A DNA stretch of 64,000 bases from Curtobacterium sp. SGAir0471 (GTDB lineage: Bacteria; Actinomycetota; Actinomycetes; Actinomycetales; Microbacteriaceae), in the NCBI RefSeq assembly GCF_005490985.1, contig NZ_CP027869.1, positions 2,170,001 to 2,234,000 on the forward strand. The letters run 5' to 3'. The notes beneath the pieces are model-generated. The model ran no database searches. It saw only the letters and a list, made by a program, of their open reading frames with translations, and was not told where the DNA came from. The translations under genes were made by a program, and so were the position numbers. Positions 40,227-48,672 of this stretch are shown piece by piece; positions within the stretch are counted from its first letter, which is position 1; each line of letters starts with the position of its first letter.

Positions 40227-41201
40227 ATGGTCATGACACGGGCGTGGCGGGACGGCACCGCGGTGGAGCGGGACTTCCCCGTCGAGCGGGTGTCGGACCT
40301 GCTCGACCGGCACGACGGGACCTTCGTCTGGGTCGACCACGTGGACCCGTCACCCGACGAGCTGGCCCAGGTCGAGGACGAGCTCGGCGTGCACGCACTC
40401 GCGGTCGAGGACGCCCTCGAGCAGGGGCAGCGTCCGAAGCTCGACCGCTACCGCGACAGCCTCTTCCTGGTGGTCTACGACGTCGACGGTCTCGACGCCG
40501 ACGGCGACCTCGTGACCCACGAGGTGAAGGCCTTCGTCACGCAGCACGCCCTCGTCACGATCCACGGGTCCGACGTCGACCTGCGCTCCGTTGAGCGACG
40601 CCTCGACGCCAACGCCGACATGTCCGACCGCGGGGTGCCGTGGCTGGTCTGGGGGCTCCTCGACGCGGTGGTCGACCACGCCACGTCGGCGGTCGAGGAC
40701 ATCGAGGCGCGCATCGACGACCTCGAGGACGACCTCTTCGAGCACGGCAACCCGCGCGAACAGCAGATCCAGCGCCGGTCGTTCCGGCTGCGGAAGGCCC
40801 TCGGGGTGCTCCGCCGCCAGGTCGTGCCGACCAGGGACAGCGTCGGGGCCCTGCTGCACGGTGACGCCGGGACCATCGCCGACGGCATCCGGCCGTACTT
40901 CCGCGACGTCGAGGACCACCTGGTGACGATCGCCGACTCGGTCGAGCAGTTGCGTGACTCGGTGTCGAGCGTCCTCGACACGAACCTGAACCTGGCGTCG
41001 AACCGGCAGAACACCGTGATGAAGAAGGTGACGAGCTGGGCCGCGATCATCGCGATCCCGACCGCCATCACGGGGTTCTTCGGGCAGAACGTGACGTTCC
41101 CGGGCGAGGGGCACTGGAGCGGCCTGCTCGCGTCGGTGTCCCTGATCGTCGCGACGTCGCTCGTGCTCTACCGGGTCTTCAAGAGCAAGGACTGGCTGTA
41201 G
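40227..41201 (+). CDS. CorA-family divalent metal transporter with GQN signature
   Basis: A 324-residue CorA-type channel for Mg2+ or related ions. The large cytosolic domain fills residues 1-255, a long helix carries RRSFRLRKALGVLRRQV, and two membrane segments follow (VTSWAAIIAIPTAITGFFGQ and SGLLASVSLIVATSLVLYRV). The loop between them reads FFGQNVTFPGEGHW, with GQN where classical CorA has GMN. The C-terminus is the usual charged KSKDWL. The ATG follows TAGGCT (40214-40219) by 7 nt. The GQN form occurs in a related subgroup, so metal specificity should not be assumed to be Mg2+ only. Confidence 0.9.
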   Translation: MVMTRAWRDGTAVERDFPVERVSDLLDRHDGTFVWVDHVDPSPDELAQVEDELGVHALAVEDALEQGQRPKLDRYRDSLFLVVYDVDGLDADGDLVTHEVKAFVTQHALVTIHGSDVDLRSVERRLDANADMSDRGVPWLVWGLLDAVVDHATSAVEDIEARIDDLEDDLFEHGNPREQQIQRRSFRLRKALGVLRRQVVPTRDSVGALLHGDAGTIADGIRPYFRDVEDHLVTIADSVEQLRDSVSSVLDTNLNLASNRQNTVMKKVTSWAAIIAIPTAITGFFGQNVTFPGEGHWSGLLASVSLIVATSLVLYRVFKSKDWL

Positions 41202-41252
41202 TCACCCGCGCGCTGCGTGCGGGTACGCTCGCCCGTCGGCGCCGCGTCCGCC

Positions 41253-42404
41253 TCAGAGCTGCAGTGCCAGCACGCCCGCGACGACCGTGAGCGGCGCCAC
41301 GATGCACCCGAGTGCCATGTAGCGACCCCACGACAGGTGCACGCCCTCGGCCGACAGCCGCGCGTGCCAGAGCAGCGTGGCGAGTGAGGCCCACGGGGTG
41401 ATGAGGCAGCCCGCGTTCACGCCGACCAGCAGCGCGGCGTAGCGCAGGGCCTCGTGCCCGGCGGCCGGTTCGAGCACCAGGTAGGCGGGCAGGTTGTCGA
41501 TCGCGTTCGCCGCGACCCCTCCGGCGCCGCCGAGCAGCAGGAGCGACCCGGTGTCGGTCCCGCCGGACAGCGCCTGCACGATCGGGTCGGTCAGGCCCGT
41601 GGTGTGCAGGGTCTCGACGACGACGAAGAGCCCGGCCGCGAAGACCAGCGTCGACCACGGCACGCGGGACGGCCGGAGCTCGGACGGGGCCCGGAATGCG
41701 GCGACCACGACGAGCAGCGCCGCTGCGACGAGTGCCGCGATCCACACCGTCACGCCGGCGGTCAGCGCGACCACGAGCAGGACGAGCACGGCCGACGCCG
41801 CCCAGAAGAACAGGGGGTCGCTCGGCCGTCGGACGTCGACCGGCGTGTAGCGGCCGAAGAGCTTGCCGCGGAACACCACGAGGAGCACCGCGCACGGCAC
41901 GACGACCCCGGCGAGCGCCGCCCACACCATGAGTCCGGCGAACGGGATCGGACCGTCGAGCCCGATCTTGTCGACGGCGAGCAGGTTCGTCAGGTTCGAC
42001 ACGGGCAGCAGCAGCGACGCCGTGTTCGCGAGCCAGACGGTCGTCAGCGCGAAGGGCATCGGCGGCAGCCCGACCCGGCGCGCGAGCGTGATGACGATCG
42101 GGGTGAGGAGCACCGCGGTGGTGTCGATGCTCAGGAAGACGGTGCAGACCACGGCGAGCACGACGACCGCGGCCCAGAGCCCGATGGTGCGTCCGCCGCC
42201 GATCCGTGCCGCGAGGTCCGCGAGCCGGTCGAAGACGCCCGCGTCGGCCGCGAGCTCGGACACGATCGTCAGCCCGAGCACGAACGCGAGCACCGGGACG
42301 ACCCGGTCCGCGAGCACGCCGAGGTCGGACAGGGGGAGCAGCCCGAGCGCGACGCACACGGCGCCGACGACCAGCAGCACTCCCCCGATGACGGCCTGAC
42401 GCAC
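41253..42404 (-). CDS. ArsB/NhaD-superfamily anion or Na+/H+ permease
   Basis: A 383-residue membrane protein with about ten hydrophobic segments. It belongs to the ion-transporter superfamily of ArsB, NhaD and SLC13 carriers: TVFLSIDTTAVLLTPIVITL, VWLANTASLLLPVSNLTNLL (the discontinuous helix motif with NxxN) and ANAIDNLPAYLVLEP in the second half mirror the inverted repeat of the fold. The substrate could be arsenite, a dicarboxylate or Na+; no ars genes are adjacent. The GTG start at 42404 is preceded by AGGAG, which decides this start. Confidence 0.8.
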   Translation of the reverse strand: MRQAVIGGVLLVVGAVCVALGLLPLSDLGVLADRVVPVLAFVLGLTIVSELAADAGVFDRLADLAARIGGGRTIGLWAAVVVLAVVCTVFLSIDTTAVLLTPIVITLARRVGLPPMPFALTTVWLANTASLLLPVSNLTNLLAVDKIGLDGPIPFAGLMVWAALAGVVVPCAVLLVVFRGKLFGRYTPVDVRRPSDPLFFWAASAVLVLLVVALTAGVTVWIAALVAAALLVVVAAFRAPSELRPSRVPWSTLVFAAGLFVVVETLHTTGLTDPIVQALSGGTDTGSLLLLGGAGGVAANAIDNLPAYLVLEPAAGHEALRYAALLVGVNAGCLITPWASLATLLWHARLSAEGVHLSWGRYMALGCIVAPLTVVAGVLALQL

Positions 42405-42497
42405 GGTTTCTCCTCGCTCTGTGGACCGGCAGGGCGACCGGCGGCGCTCCAATGTAGCGGCCGGTAGCGTGGCGGGGACGACCAGGAGGAGGAACCC

Positions 42498-42689
42498 GTG
42501 CGGAAGTTCATGTTCAGCGGTGCGGTGTGGAGTTCGATCATCAGCGGCTACAGCGTCGTGCAGACCACCCGGCAGGGACCGCGTGACTGGCGGCTGGCCC
42601 TCACGTGGATCGCGTGGCTCGCGACGACGATCGTCGCGCTCGGCACGGTCGTCGAGGACGACCGAGCCGTGAAGGCGCGTCAGCGCTAG
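42498..42689 (+). CDS. Small single-pass membrane protein, unknown
   Basis: A 63-residue protein not recognised. A central hydrophobic segment LALTWIAWLATTIVALGTVV spans residues 33-52, and the N-terminus MRKFMFSGAVWSSIISGYS is amphipathic. GGAGGAGGAACCC leads into the GTG start (42498), a very strong ribosome binding site, which argues that the gene is real. It diverges from the ArsB/NhaD-like gene. Possible roles include a transporter accessory peptide, but there is no direct support. Confidence 0.65.
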   Translation: MRKFMFSGAVWSSIISGYSVVQTTRQGPRDWRLALTWIAWLATTIVALGTVVEDDRAVKARQR

Positions 42690-42743
42690 GACGCACGTCG
42701 CGGTCACGGCGCGCTCGCGACGGGACGCACGTCGCGGTCACGG
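42689..42743. repeat. 21-bp direct repeat
   Basis: GGACGCACGTCGCGGTCACGG occurs at 42689-42709 and again, identically, at 42723-42743, a 34-bp period. The first copy overlaps the stop of the 63-residue gene. It lies next to the palindrome at 42759. Confidence 0.9.
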
Positions 42744-42758
42744 TGGTGACACGGAGAA

Positions 42759-42800
42759 GGACGGGAGGCGCGGTACCGACTGGTACCGCGCCTCCCGTCC
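42759..42800. repeat. Palindromic element, perfect copy (terminator-like)
   Basis: A perfect 19-bp stem (42759-42777 with 42782-42800) closes the 4-nt loop GACT. The core GGACGGGAGGCGCGG and the right flank GTCGTGGGGTCGC are repeated at 50177-50233. It sits between convergent genes (the 63-residue gene and mscS) and can act as a bidirectional terminator. Confidence 0.93.
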
Positions 42801-42824
42801 GTCGTGGGGTCGCCTCGCGATGGT

Positions 42825-44003
42825 TCAGCGCTCGGGCGGGACCTCCTCCGGCCGGATCCCGGACGTCTGGATCGGACCGGTGAAGAGCGCGGTGCGCTCG
42901 TCGCCCTCGCGGAAGAGCGCGGCGTCCTGCTCGTCGGTGCGCGGACGGCGCTTGCCGACCCGCTCGGTGCCCTGCGTGACCTGCACGCGCTGCCGGGGCA
43001 GGGCGTCGGGGTGCTCCCGCTGCACCCACTCGACCATCTCCTCGCGCACGTAGCAGCGCAGGTCGAAGAGCCCGCCGGCGTCCGGGGCGGAGACCAGGAT
43101 GCGGACCCGCACGAGACCGCTCACCGCGTCCGTGACCTGCAGGACCTTGGTGCGGCCGTCCCAGATGGTCGAGGTCGACAGGATGCGGTCGAGCTCGTCG
43201 CGCATCTCGGTCGGGCTGATCCGCCAGTCCAGGTCGAACTCGACGGCGCCGAGCAGTTCGCTGCCGGTCCTCGTCCAGTTCTCGAAGGGGGTCGACGTGA
43301 AGTACGTCGACGGGAGCACGAAGCGCCGGTCGTCCCAGAGGTGCACGACGACGTAGGTCAGCGTGATCTCCTCGATGCGACCCCACTGCTGTTCCACCAC
43401 GACGACGTCGTCGACGCGGATCGACCCCGAGAACGCGAGCTGCATGCCCGCGAAGACGTTGCCGAGGGTCGACTGCGCCGCGAGACCCGCGACGACGGAG
43501 ATCAGCCCGGCCGATGCCAGGACGCTGGCGCCGGCGGCCTCGACACCGGGGAACGTGAGCAGGATCGCGCCGACGGCGATGATGACGAGCACGGCGACCG
43601 TGAGTCGCCGGATGATGAGGACCTGCGTGCGGATCCGTCGCGCGACCCGGTTGTCGGGGACGTCGACCCGGTAGCGGTGCAGGCCGAGGTCCTCGAGGAA
43701 GATCGCGATCTGGCACGCCAACCAGCAGCCCACGGCGATCGTCGCGATGAGGAAGGCGTGCGAGACCTCGTCCCGCCACGGGTAGCCTTCCGTGTCGTGC
43801 GGGACGCTCGACGCGAACGCGGCCCAGAGCAGGGCCACGAGGAGCATCGTCCGGGCCGGGTGCTTCGTCCGGCGGGACAGCACCGCTGCCCAGCGTTCAC
43901 GGCGCGCGATCGTCCGGAGCACCAGGTGCAGGACGAGCGCTGCGGCTGCGGTCACGAGCAGGGCGATCCCGATCGCGACGAGGAGTCGGAGGAGGGTGTC
44001 CAT
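42825..44003 (-). CDS. MscS-family mechanosensitive channel
   Basis: A 392-residue small-conductance mechanosensitive channel that opens under hypo-osmotic shock. Four to five hydrophobic segments fill the first 190 residues, and the pore-lining helix TM3 is [20 protein letters not shown], followed by [21 protein letters not shown] at the start of the beta domain. The C-terminal alpha/beta domain is normal, with a charged tail of about 45 residues. The ATG at 44001-44003 is the first Met before the first hydrophobic segment; no strong ribosome binding site was seen. Confidence 0.9.
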   Translation of the reverse strand: MDTLLRLLVAIGIALLVTAAAALVLHLVLRTIARRERWAAVLSRRTKHPARTMLLVALLWAAFASSVPHDTEGYPWRDEVSHAFLIATIAVGCWLACQIAIFLEDLGLHRYRVDVPDNRVARRIRTQVLIIRRLTVAVLVIIAVGAILLTFPGVEAAGASVLASAGLISVVAGLAAQSTLGNVFAGMQLAFSGSIRVDDVVVVEQQWGRIEEITLTYVVVHLWDDRRFVLPSTYFTSTPFENWTRTGSELLGAVEFDLDWRISPTEMRDELDRILSTSTIWDGRTKVLQVTDAVSGLVRVRILVSAPDAGGLFDLRCYVREEMVEWVQREHPDALPRQRVQVTQGTERVGKRRPRTDEQDAALFREGDERTALFTGPIQTSGIRPEEVPPER

Positions 44004-44118
44004 CCGTCCATGCTGTCGGACCGGCCCGTCCGGACGTTCAGCGTCGACACACCTGTGGTCTCGCTCAGGGTGGGGTTCCGTTCCACCCCGGAGCGTCAGC
44101 GCATGTAGGTTGGCGCGC

Positions 44119-45672
44119 ATGACAGCGCAGAACGACACGGGTGTTGCGAAGCCCGCGAACGACTTCTCGCACGAGCAGGAGGGCTACCAGCACGGTCTGA
44201 AGCCCCGGCAACTGCAGATGATCGCGATCGGCGGGGCCATCGGCACCGGGCTCTTCCTCGGCGCGGGCGGACGCCTCCACACCGCCGGGCCGGCGCTCGC
44301 GGTCACGTACCTGGTCGCCGGCGTCTTCGCGTTCTTCATCCTGCGCGCGCTCGGCGAGCTCGTGCTGCACCGCCCCTCCTCCGGGTCGTTCATCTCCTAC
44401 GCCCGCGAGTTCTACGGCGAGAAGTTCGCCTACGCCGCCGGCTGGATGTACTTCCTGAACTGGGCGATGACCTCGATCGTCGACACCACCGCCGTCGCGC
44501 TCTACCTGCAGTACTGGAAGGCGTTCACCGCGGCACCGCAGTGGCTCCTCGCGCTCATCGCGCTCGTCGTCGTGCTCGCCGCCAACATGGTCGCCGTCAA
44601 GGTGTTCGGCGAGCTCGAGTTCTGGTTCGCCCTCATCAAGGTGGCCGCGCTCGTCGCGTTCCTCGTGATCGCGCTCGTCTGGCTCGTCTTCGCCTTCCCG
44701 GTGGAGACCGGCGGCGAAGCGGTCCGCACGGGCTTCTCGATCTGGGCGGACAACGGCGGGCTCATCCCGAACGGCGTGCTGCCCGCGGTCCTCGTGATCC
44801 AGGGCGTCGTGTTCGCGTACGCCGCGATCGAGCTCGTCGGCACGGCGTCGGGCGAGACCCAAGACACCGAGAAGGTCATCCCCCGCGCCATCAACTCCGT
44901 CGTCTTCCGCATCGCGGTCTTCTACGTGGGCTCGGTCGTCCTGCTCTCCCTGCTCCTGCCGTACACCTCGTACAAGGAGGGCGAGAGCCCGTTCGTGACG
45001 TTCTTCTCGTCGCTCGGCAACCCGCAGGTCGGCGTGGTCGCCGGCTCGATCATGAACTTCGTCGTGCTCACCGCGGCGCTCTCGTCGCTCAACGCGGGCC
45101 TGTACTCGACCGGCCGCGCGCTGCACTCGATGGGCATGAACGGCTCCGCGCCGAAGTGGACCACGAAGATGTCGAAGGGCGGTGTGCCCTACGCCGGCAT
45201 CCTGCTCACCGCGGCCTTCACCGTCGCGGGCGTCGCGCTGAACTACTTCGTCCCGGCGCAGGCGTTCGAGATCGCACTGAACGTCGCGAGCCTCGGGATC
45301 ATCACCGCGTGGGGCACGATCATCCTCTGCCAGATGAAGCTGCGGCAGTGGGCGAAGCAGGGGCTCGCGAAGGAGCCGTCGTTCAAGCTCCCCGGTGCCC
45401 CGGTGACCTCGTGGCTGACCCTGGCGTTCCTGGCGTCGGTGGTCGTGCTGATGGCGATCGACTACCCGGTCGGCACGTGGACGATCGCCTCGCTCGTGGT
45501 GATCATCCCGCTGCTGATCGTGGGCTGGTTCCTGCAGCGCGACCGCATCCTGCGCATCGCAGCACTCCGCGAGGGCGTCACCGGGCCGTTCCCGATCGGC
45601 GTCCGCGACCCCGGGAACCAGGTCCGCCGCGACGGCCACGACGGGTCGGGCACCGGCAACACCCGCAGCTGA
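44119..45672 (+). CDS. Amino acid permease (APC/AAT family)
   Basis: A 517-residue amino acid:proton symporter of the AnsP/CycA-like branch. [21 protein letters not shown] is the TM1 signature, and [21 protein letters not shown] and [20 protein letters not shown] are typical of the family. About 12 hydrophobic segments are visible, with polar tails at both ends. The specificity may be asparagine, D-alanine/D-serine/glycine or GABA and cannot be decided. The ATG follows TAGGTT (44106-44111) by 7 nt, so the mRNA appears leaderless. Confidence 0.9.
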   Translation: MTAQNDTGVAKPANDFSHEQEGYQHGLKPRQLQMIAIGGAIGTGLFLGAGGRLHTAGPALAVTYLVAGVFAFFILRALGELVLHRPSSGSFISYAREFYGEKFAYAAGWMYFLNWAMTSIVDTTAVALYLQYWKAFTAAPQWLLALIALVVVLAANMVAVKVFGELEFWFALIKVAALVAFLVIALVWLVFAFPVETGGEAVRTGFSIWADNGGLIPNGVLPAVLVIQGVVFAYAAIELVGTASGETQDTEKVIPRAINSVVFRIAVFYVGSVVLLSLLLPYTSYKEGESPFVTFFSSLGNPQVGVVAGSIMNFVVLTAALSSLNAGLYSTGRALHSMGMNGSAPKWTTKMSKGGVPYAGILLTAAFTVAGVALNYFVPAQAFEIALNVASLGIITAWGTIILCQMKLRQWAKQGLAKEPSFKLPGAPVTSWLTLAFLASVVVLMAIDYPVGTWTIASLVVIIPLLIVGWFLQRDRILRIAALREGVTGPFPIGVRDPGNQVRRDGHDGSGTGNTRS

Positions 45673-45718
45673 TCGCGCCTTCCGGACAGGGTCCGGTGCG
45701 CGCCGGTACGATCGGCGC

Positions 45719-46024
45719 GTGCCGGACCCTTCTGTCTCCCCCACGCTCGACCTGCGTCTGACCTGGCGCGGGACCGTCGGCCGCATCCGGGTCTACGACG
45801 ACACCGTCCGTGCGGAGACGAGCTTCGAGCGCGACGGGCTGACGTCGGTGCCGATGGACCGGATCAGGGGCTGGCGCATCGAGCCGTGCGACTTCGACGC
45901 CGTGTGCGTGGAGTTCGTGTGCGCGGACGAGACCTTCCGGGTGCTGCTCGACACCGGTGACGAGCAGGTGGCGCGGCTCGGGCTCGAGCGGGCACTCGGG
46001 GCGCCGCTCCCGCCGGCTTCCTGA
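45719..46024 (+). CDS. Small hypothetical protein, 101 residues
   Basis: An unrecognised soluble protein rich in beta-strand-forming residues (LDLRLTWRGTVGRIRVYDD, then CVEFVCADETFRVLLDTGD), containing two cysteines. TACGAT (45707-45712) precedes the GTG by 6 nt, as at many other genes here, which supports a real leaderless gene. It follows the permease gene by 46 nt but has its own promoter. No function is inferred. Confidence 0.65.
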   Translation: MPDPSVSPTLDLRLTWRGTVGRIRVYDDTVRAETSFERDGLTSVPMDRIRGWRIEPCDFDAVCVEFVCADETFRVLLDTGDEQVARLGLERALGAPLPPAS

Positions 46025-46109
46025 GCCCGGACGCTCGGGTCTCGGGCGCGGCAGGCGCGGCAGGCGCGGACGTCGGACGTCGCGGCGTCGAGGCGTTCGT
46101 CCCGGCGAT

Positions 46110-46288
46110 CGAGACGCCGGCGTTCCGGTGTCGACCGGACCGTGCGAGACGCCGGCGTCGGTGCGAGACGCCTTCTCCGGGCCGAGACGCCGCCGGATCC
46201 GGGGGCGTCTCGCCAGCACGAAGGCGTCTCGTCGGTACGCCGGCGTCTCGTCGGGACCGCGGCGTCTCGTCGGTACGCCGGCGTCTCG
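46110..46288. repeat. Head-to-head array of 19-bp units (CGAGACGCC / GGCGTCTCG)
   Basis: On the left, CGAGACGCC occurs at 46110, 46145, 46164 and 46183; on the right its reverse complement GGCGTCTCG occurs at 46204, 46223, 46242, 46261 and 46280. The right half is exactly periodic at 19 bp, and three of the four left copies keep the same period. The right unit consensus is GGCGTCTCGTCGGTACGCC. A 19-bp period cannot be coding. The array fills the gap between two convergent small genes. Confidence 0.92.
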
Positions 46289-46305
46289 CCGGTGCGCGGC
46301 GCGCG

Positions 46306-46518
46306 TCAGAGCAGCAGCAGGATCCCCGCCACCACGGCCGCGAGGGCGATCACCAGCGCGATGAGCAGCAGCACCAGGTGCACGGTGTAGAACGTCGTCG
46401 GCTTGCCCGCGGCGTCGCGCGCTCGGCTGTCCTTCGCGACCCGCTGGAAGAAGCGCGGCCAGGTGACGACGTTGAAGACGGCGGCGACGAACAGGACGAT
46501 GGCGGCGAAGGCGGTCAC
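46306..46518 (-). CDS. Small membrane protein, SCO4848-like
   Basis: A 70-residue protein with two hydrophobic segments (AAIVLFVAAVFNVVTWPRF near the N-terminus and VHLVLLLIALVIALAAVVAG near the C-terminus) joined by the polar loop KDSRARDAAGKPTTFYT. The pattern, with a conserved AGxPTxFYxVHL, resembles the SCO4848 family of actinobacterial membrane proteins of unknown role. The GTG start follows TAGAAT (46525-46530) by 6 nt, so it is likely leaderless. Confidence 0.78.
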   Translation of the reverse strand: MTAFAAIVLFVAAVFNVVTWPRFFQRVAKDSRARDAAGKPTTFYTVHLVLLLIALVIALAAVVAGILLLL

Positions 46519-46591
46519 ACGAAGATTCTAGACAGCGGCGCCGAGCCACTCCGCTGCAGCTCGGTGCCGGCGATCCGAGGACCCGGGGGTG

Positions 46592-46616
46592 CTCGGCCGC
46601 CCCCAACGCGGCCGAG
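46592..46616 (-). terminator. Terminator-like hairpin after the membrane gene of the ImmA cassette
   Basis: CTCGGCCGC (46592-46600) pairs with GCGGCCGAG (46608-46616) in a 9-bp stem with a 7-nt loop. It lies downstream of the stop at 46744 on the minus strand and upstream of the SCO4848-like gene. Confidence 0.6.
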
Positions 46617-46652
46617 ACCTCCCCGGCGTGCCGAGCACGAGGGCGTCCCTCG

Positions 46653-46668
46653 TGTAGCACGTGCTACA
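46653..46668. promoter_or_regulatory. 16-bp perfect palindrome TGTAGCACGTGCTACA
   Basis: The sequence is perfectly self-complementary and extends weakly outwards (a further CTACAC follows at 46672-46677). It lies in the 225-bp gap between the stop of the cassette membrane gene and the SCO4848-like gene, about 125 bp upstream of the latter's -10 element. Its form suits a dimeric repressor such as a GntR, TetR or LacI protein. No regulator gene is adjacent. Confidence 0.6.
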
Positions 46669-46743
46669 GACCCTACACGGACCAACGACGAAACGTCGAG
46701 CGCTGCTCGGGAACGTGATCGGACCGATGCAGTCGAGCAGAGC

Positions 46744-47694
46744 TCAGGCCCGGTCGGCGGAGGTGTCGAGCACCTCGTCCAGCGCCGTCTCCGCCTCGGC
46801 GAGCACCGCGCGCTCGTCGTCGTCGAGTGGCCGGCGTGATCGCCGCGCACCGTCGTTGATCTCGACGATCGCGCGACTGAGCCGTGTCGCCGTGTCCTCG
46901 GTGGCCGGGTACGCGTTGTCGGTGCCGATCCGGTCGTGCAGGTGCTCCAGCGACGCGAGCGCGGCGTCGAGTCGACGTGCACGGCGCCGGCGTGCGAGCT
47001 GGTGGCCGATGACGAGCAGAAGCATCCCCGATGCCATGCAGAGCACCGCACCCGGCGTCGTGACGTCGTAGGGCGGCGTGAGCGCACGGGTGACGTCGAG
47101 GCGGCCGACGACGTGCGCGACGTCCATGACGGCGACGACGACCATCCGCACGACCCCGAGGACGCCGCCGAGCACGATCACCCACAGGCCGACCAGGTCG
47201 GCGGCCGTGCGGGCCTCCCGCAGGCGCATGGTGCAGATCACGCCCGTGGCGCCGACCGCGGTGCCCAGGTAGGTGGTCTGTGCGATCGAGTACACGGCCG
47301 CTGCCGGCTGGTCCCCCGCGACGAGCATGAACGTCGTGGTGGTCGGCGGCCGGTCGAGCGCGAGGAAGGCCGCCACGACCACCACCACGACGACCACGAA
47401 CGCGACCACGATCGCCGTCCGCAGCCACCGCCACGCCGCACCCACGGCCTTCGCGACCCCCCACAAGAGCGTGCTCGTCCCGGCGACCATCAGGCAGTCA
47501 CTGACCACCGTGACGACGTTGCGTCCGCCGACGAGCGGGTCGAGCCAGCGGTAGAGCGGATCGACGTTCGTGACGATCGTCGCGGTGAAGAGCAGGAACG
47601 TCACCGCGAGCGTGCGGTCCTGGCCGCGCTGCAGACGGAACAACACCACCGTCCCGACGACGAGCACCACCGCCATCGCGACGGAGACGATCAC
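46744..47694 (-). CDS. Multi-pass membrane protein, MAB_1171c-like family
   Basis: A 316-residue protein with about seven hydrophobic segments in the first 230 residues (for example MAVVLVVGTVVLF, VVAFVVVVVVVVAAFLAL and VLCMASGMLLLVIGH), followed by a cytosolic tail of about 90 residues rich in Arg, Asp and Ala and probably helical (LDAALASLEHLHDRIG...). Proteins of this layout, called MAB_1171c-family putative transporters, are typical partners of XRE and ImmA/IrrE genes in actinobacteria; their function is not established. The GTG start overlaps the ImmA-like stop (GTGA), so it is the third gene of a strictly coupled cassette. Confidence 0.75.
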   Translation of the reverse strand: MIVSVAMAVVLVVGTVVLFRLQRGQDRTLAVTFLLFTATIVTNVDPLYRWLDPLVGGRNVVTVVSDCLMVAGTSTLLWGVAKAVGAAWRWLRTAIVVAFVVVVVVVVAAFLALDRPPTTTTFMLVAGDQPAAAVYSIAQTTYLGTAVGATGVICTMRLREARTAADLVGLWVIVLGGVLGVVRMVVVAVMDVAHVVGRLDVTRALTPPYDVTTPGAVLCMASGMLLLVIGHQLARRRRARRLDAALASLEHLHDRIGTDNAYPATEDTATRLSRAIVEINDGARRSRRPLDDDERAVLAEAETALDEVLDTSADRA

Positions 47695-48152
47695 CCGAAG
47701 ACTCCGCGGAAGGCGCTCGGACGGCCGCGGTTCGAACGGATCAGCGCGGCGAGGCGGTCGGCGAAGAGCTCGGCCTCGTGCTCGTAGGCGTTCGAGAACA
47801 ACCCGCGGGCGAGGGCACGCTCGACCTTGTACTCGGGCACGTCCGGGATCACGTCGCGCACGTACGCCGACTGTGCCGCGTGCTCCGAGTGCCGGTGCAG
47901 CACGTGCCCGAGCTCGTGGCCGATGACGAACGAGCGGAACGTCGCGGAGTTCGTCGGCGAGATCATCACCAGGTGCTGGTGCTCGAGCGTGGCCACGAAG
48001 CCGCAGACCGGCTCGGCGCTGAGGAACGACTCCTCGCGCACGACGACCGGCTTGCCGACGTGGTCGGCGGCAGCGGCGACGGCCTGGTCGATGTCCGACC
48101 AGCCCTCGGCCGCCCCGCGGGCCCAGAAGGCCTCCACCGAGGCGTCCGTCAC
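47691..48152 (-). CDS. ImmA/IrrE-like metallopeptidase
   Basis: A 153-residue zinc peptidase-like protein. The gluzincin/ImmA motif is VIGHELGHVLHRH (HExxH), and HEAELFADRLAAL supplies the third ligand. This is a single catalytic domain without its own HTH, as in ImmA of ICEBs1, which cleaves its partner repressor. The GTG start overlaps the stop of the EspR-like gene and its stop overlaps the start of the membrane gene, each by 4 bp. It probably acts on the upstream HTH protein; this is inference from operon structure and family behaviour. Confidence 0.85.
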   Translation of the reverse strand: MTDASVEAFWARGAAEGWSDIDQAVAAAADHVGKPVVVREESFLSAEPVCGFVATLEHQHLVMISPTNSATFRSFVIGHELGHVLHRHSEHAAQSAYVRDVIPDVPEYKVERALARGLFSNAYEHEAELFADRLAALIRSNRGRPSAFRGVFG

Positions 48153-48589
48153 GCGACACCCCCTCGTGCCGACTCCTCTTCGAGCACACGGGCGATGCGC
48201 CGCAGGGCCTCCGGCGAGAGCTCCCCCGGGAACGTGCGGGCGGCGAACCCGCTCACGCGGGCCGACCGGAGCGCGCGCACGAGCTCGATCTGCGCGCCGA
48301 TGCGCTCGGGTACGGCGCTGTCCTCGAGCAGGAACCGCTCGTCGACCTCGAAGAACCCGGCGAGCAGGCGCAGCAGGTCCGTATCGCGGTTGCGTCGGCC
48401 GTCGCCGGAGAGCATGTAGGTCCACTTCGCGCGGGAGAGCGAACCGCCCTGTGCCGCGACGTACTCCTCGATCGCCGCGAAGGGCACCGGAGCGCCGCGC
48501 TGCGACTCCTCGAAGTCGAGCAGCAGGTTGAGCCGGCGGGCGAGCTCGGCTGCGTCGAGCGCGCCGCCCCTGGGATCCACGGTCGTCAT
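48149..48589 (-). CDS. XRE/EspR-like helix-turn-helix regulator
   Basis: A 146-residue DNA-binding protein. LAARRLNLLLDFE-like N-terminus (DAAELARRLNLLLDFEES), a HTH region around AAIEEYVAAQGGSLSRAKWT and YMLSGDGRRNRDTDLLRLLAGFF, then VDERFLLED and a helical C-terminal domain follow the plan of Mycobacterium EspR. It is the first gene of the cassette with the ImmA-like peptidase and the membrane protein. GGAGGAG lies 12 nt upstream of the ATG. The likely job is repression of the cassette or a distant target, relieved by the peptidase. Confidence 0.8.
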   Translation of the reverse strand: MTTVDPRGGALDAAELARRLNLLLDFEESQRGAPVPFAAIEEYVAAQGGSLSRAKWTYMLSGDGRRNRDTDLLRLLAGFFEVDERFLLEDSAVPERIGAQIELVRALRSARVSGFAARTFPGELSPEALRRIARVLEEESARGGVA

Positions 48590-48672
48590 GTCGATCGGAC
48601 TCCTCCCCAGTCGTCGGCTGTGCACGCCATGGTAGCGCGGGCCGCCGATGACACGCGGCTACCCTCGACGAC

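Noticed and set aside
36535..40236. Open frame of over 1200 codons opposite ilvD, otsB and otsA
   Set aside because: It is antisense to three clear enzymes, and its product shows only Asp/Val/Arg-rich filler without domains.
41253..42404. Arsenite efflux protein ArsB
   Set aside because: The fold fits, but there is no ArsR, ArsC or ArsA gene nearby, so the broader superfamily name is safer.
46110..46288. CRISPR array
   Set aside because: Units are 19 bp with no unique spacers, and they switch orientation halfway. No cas gene is in the window.
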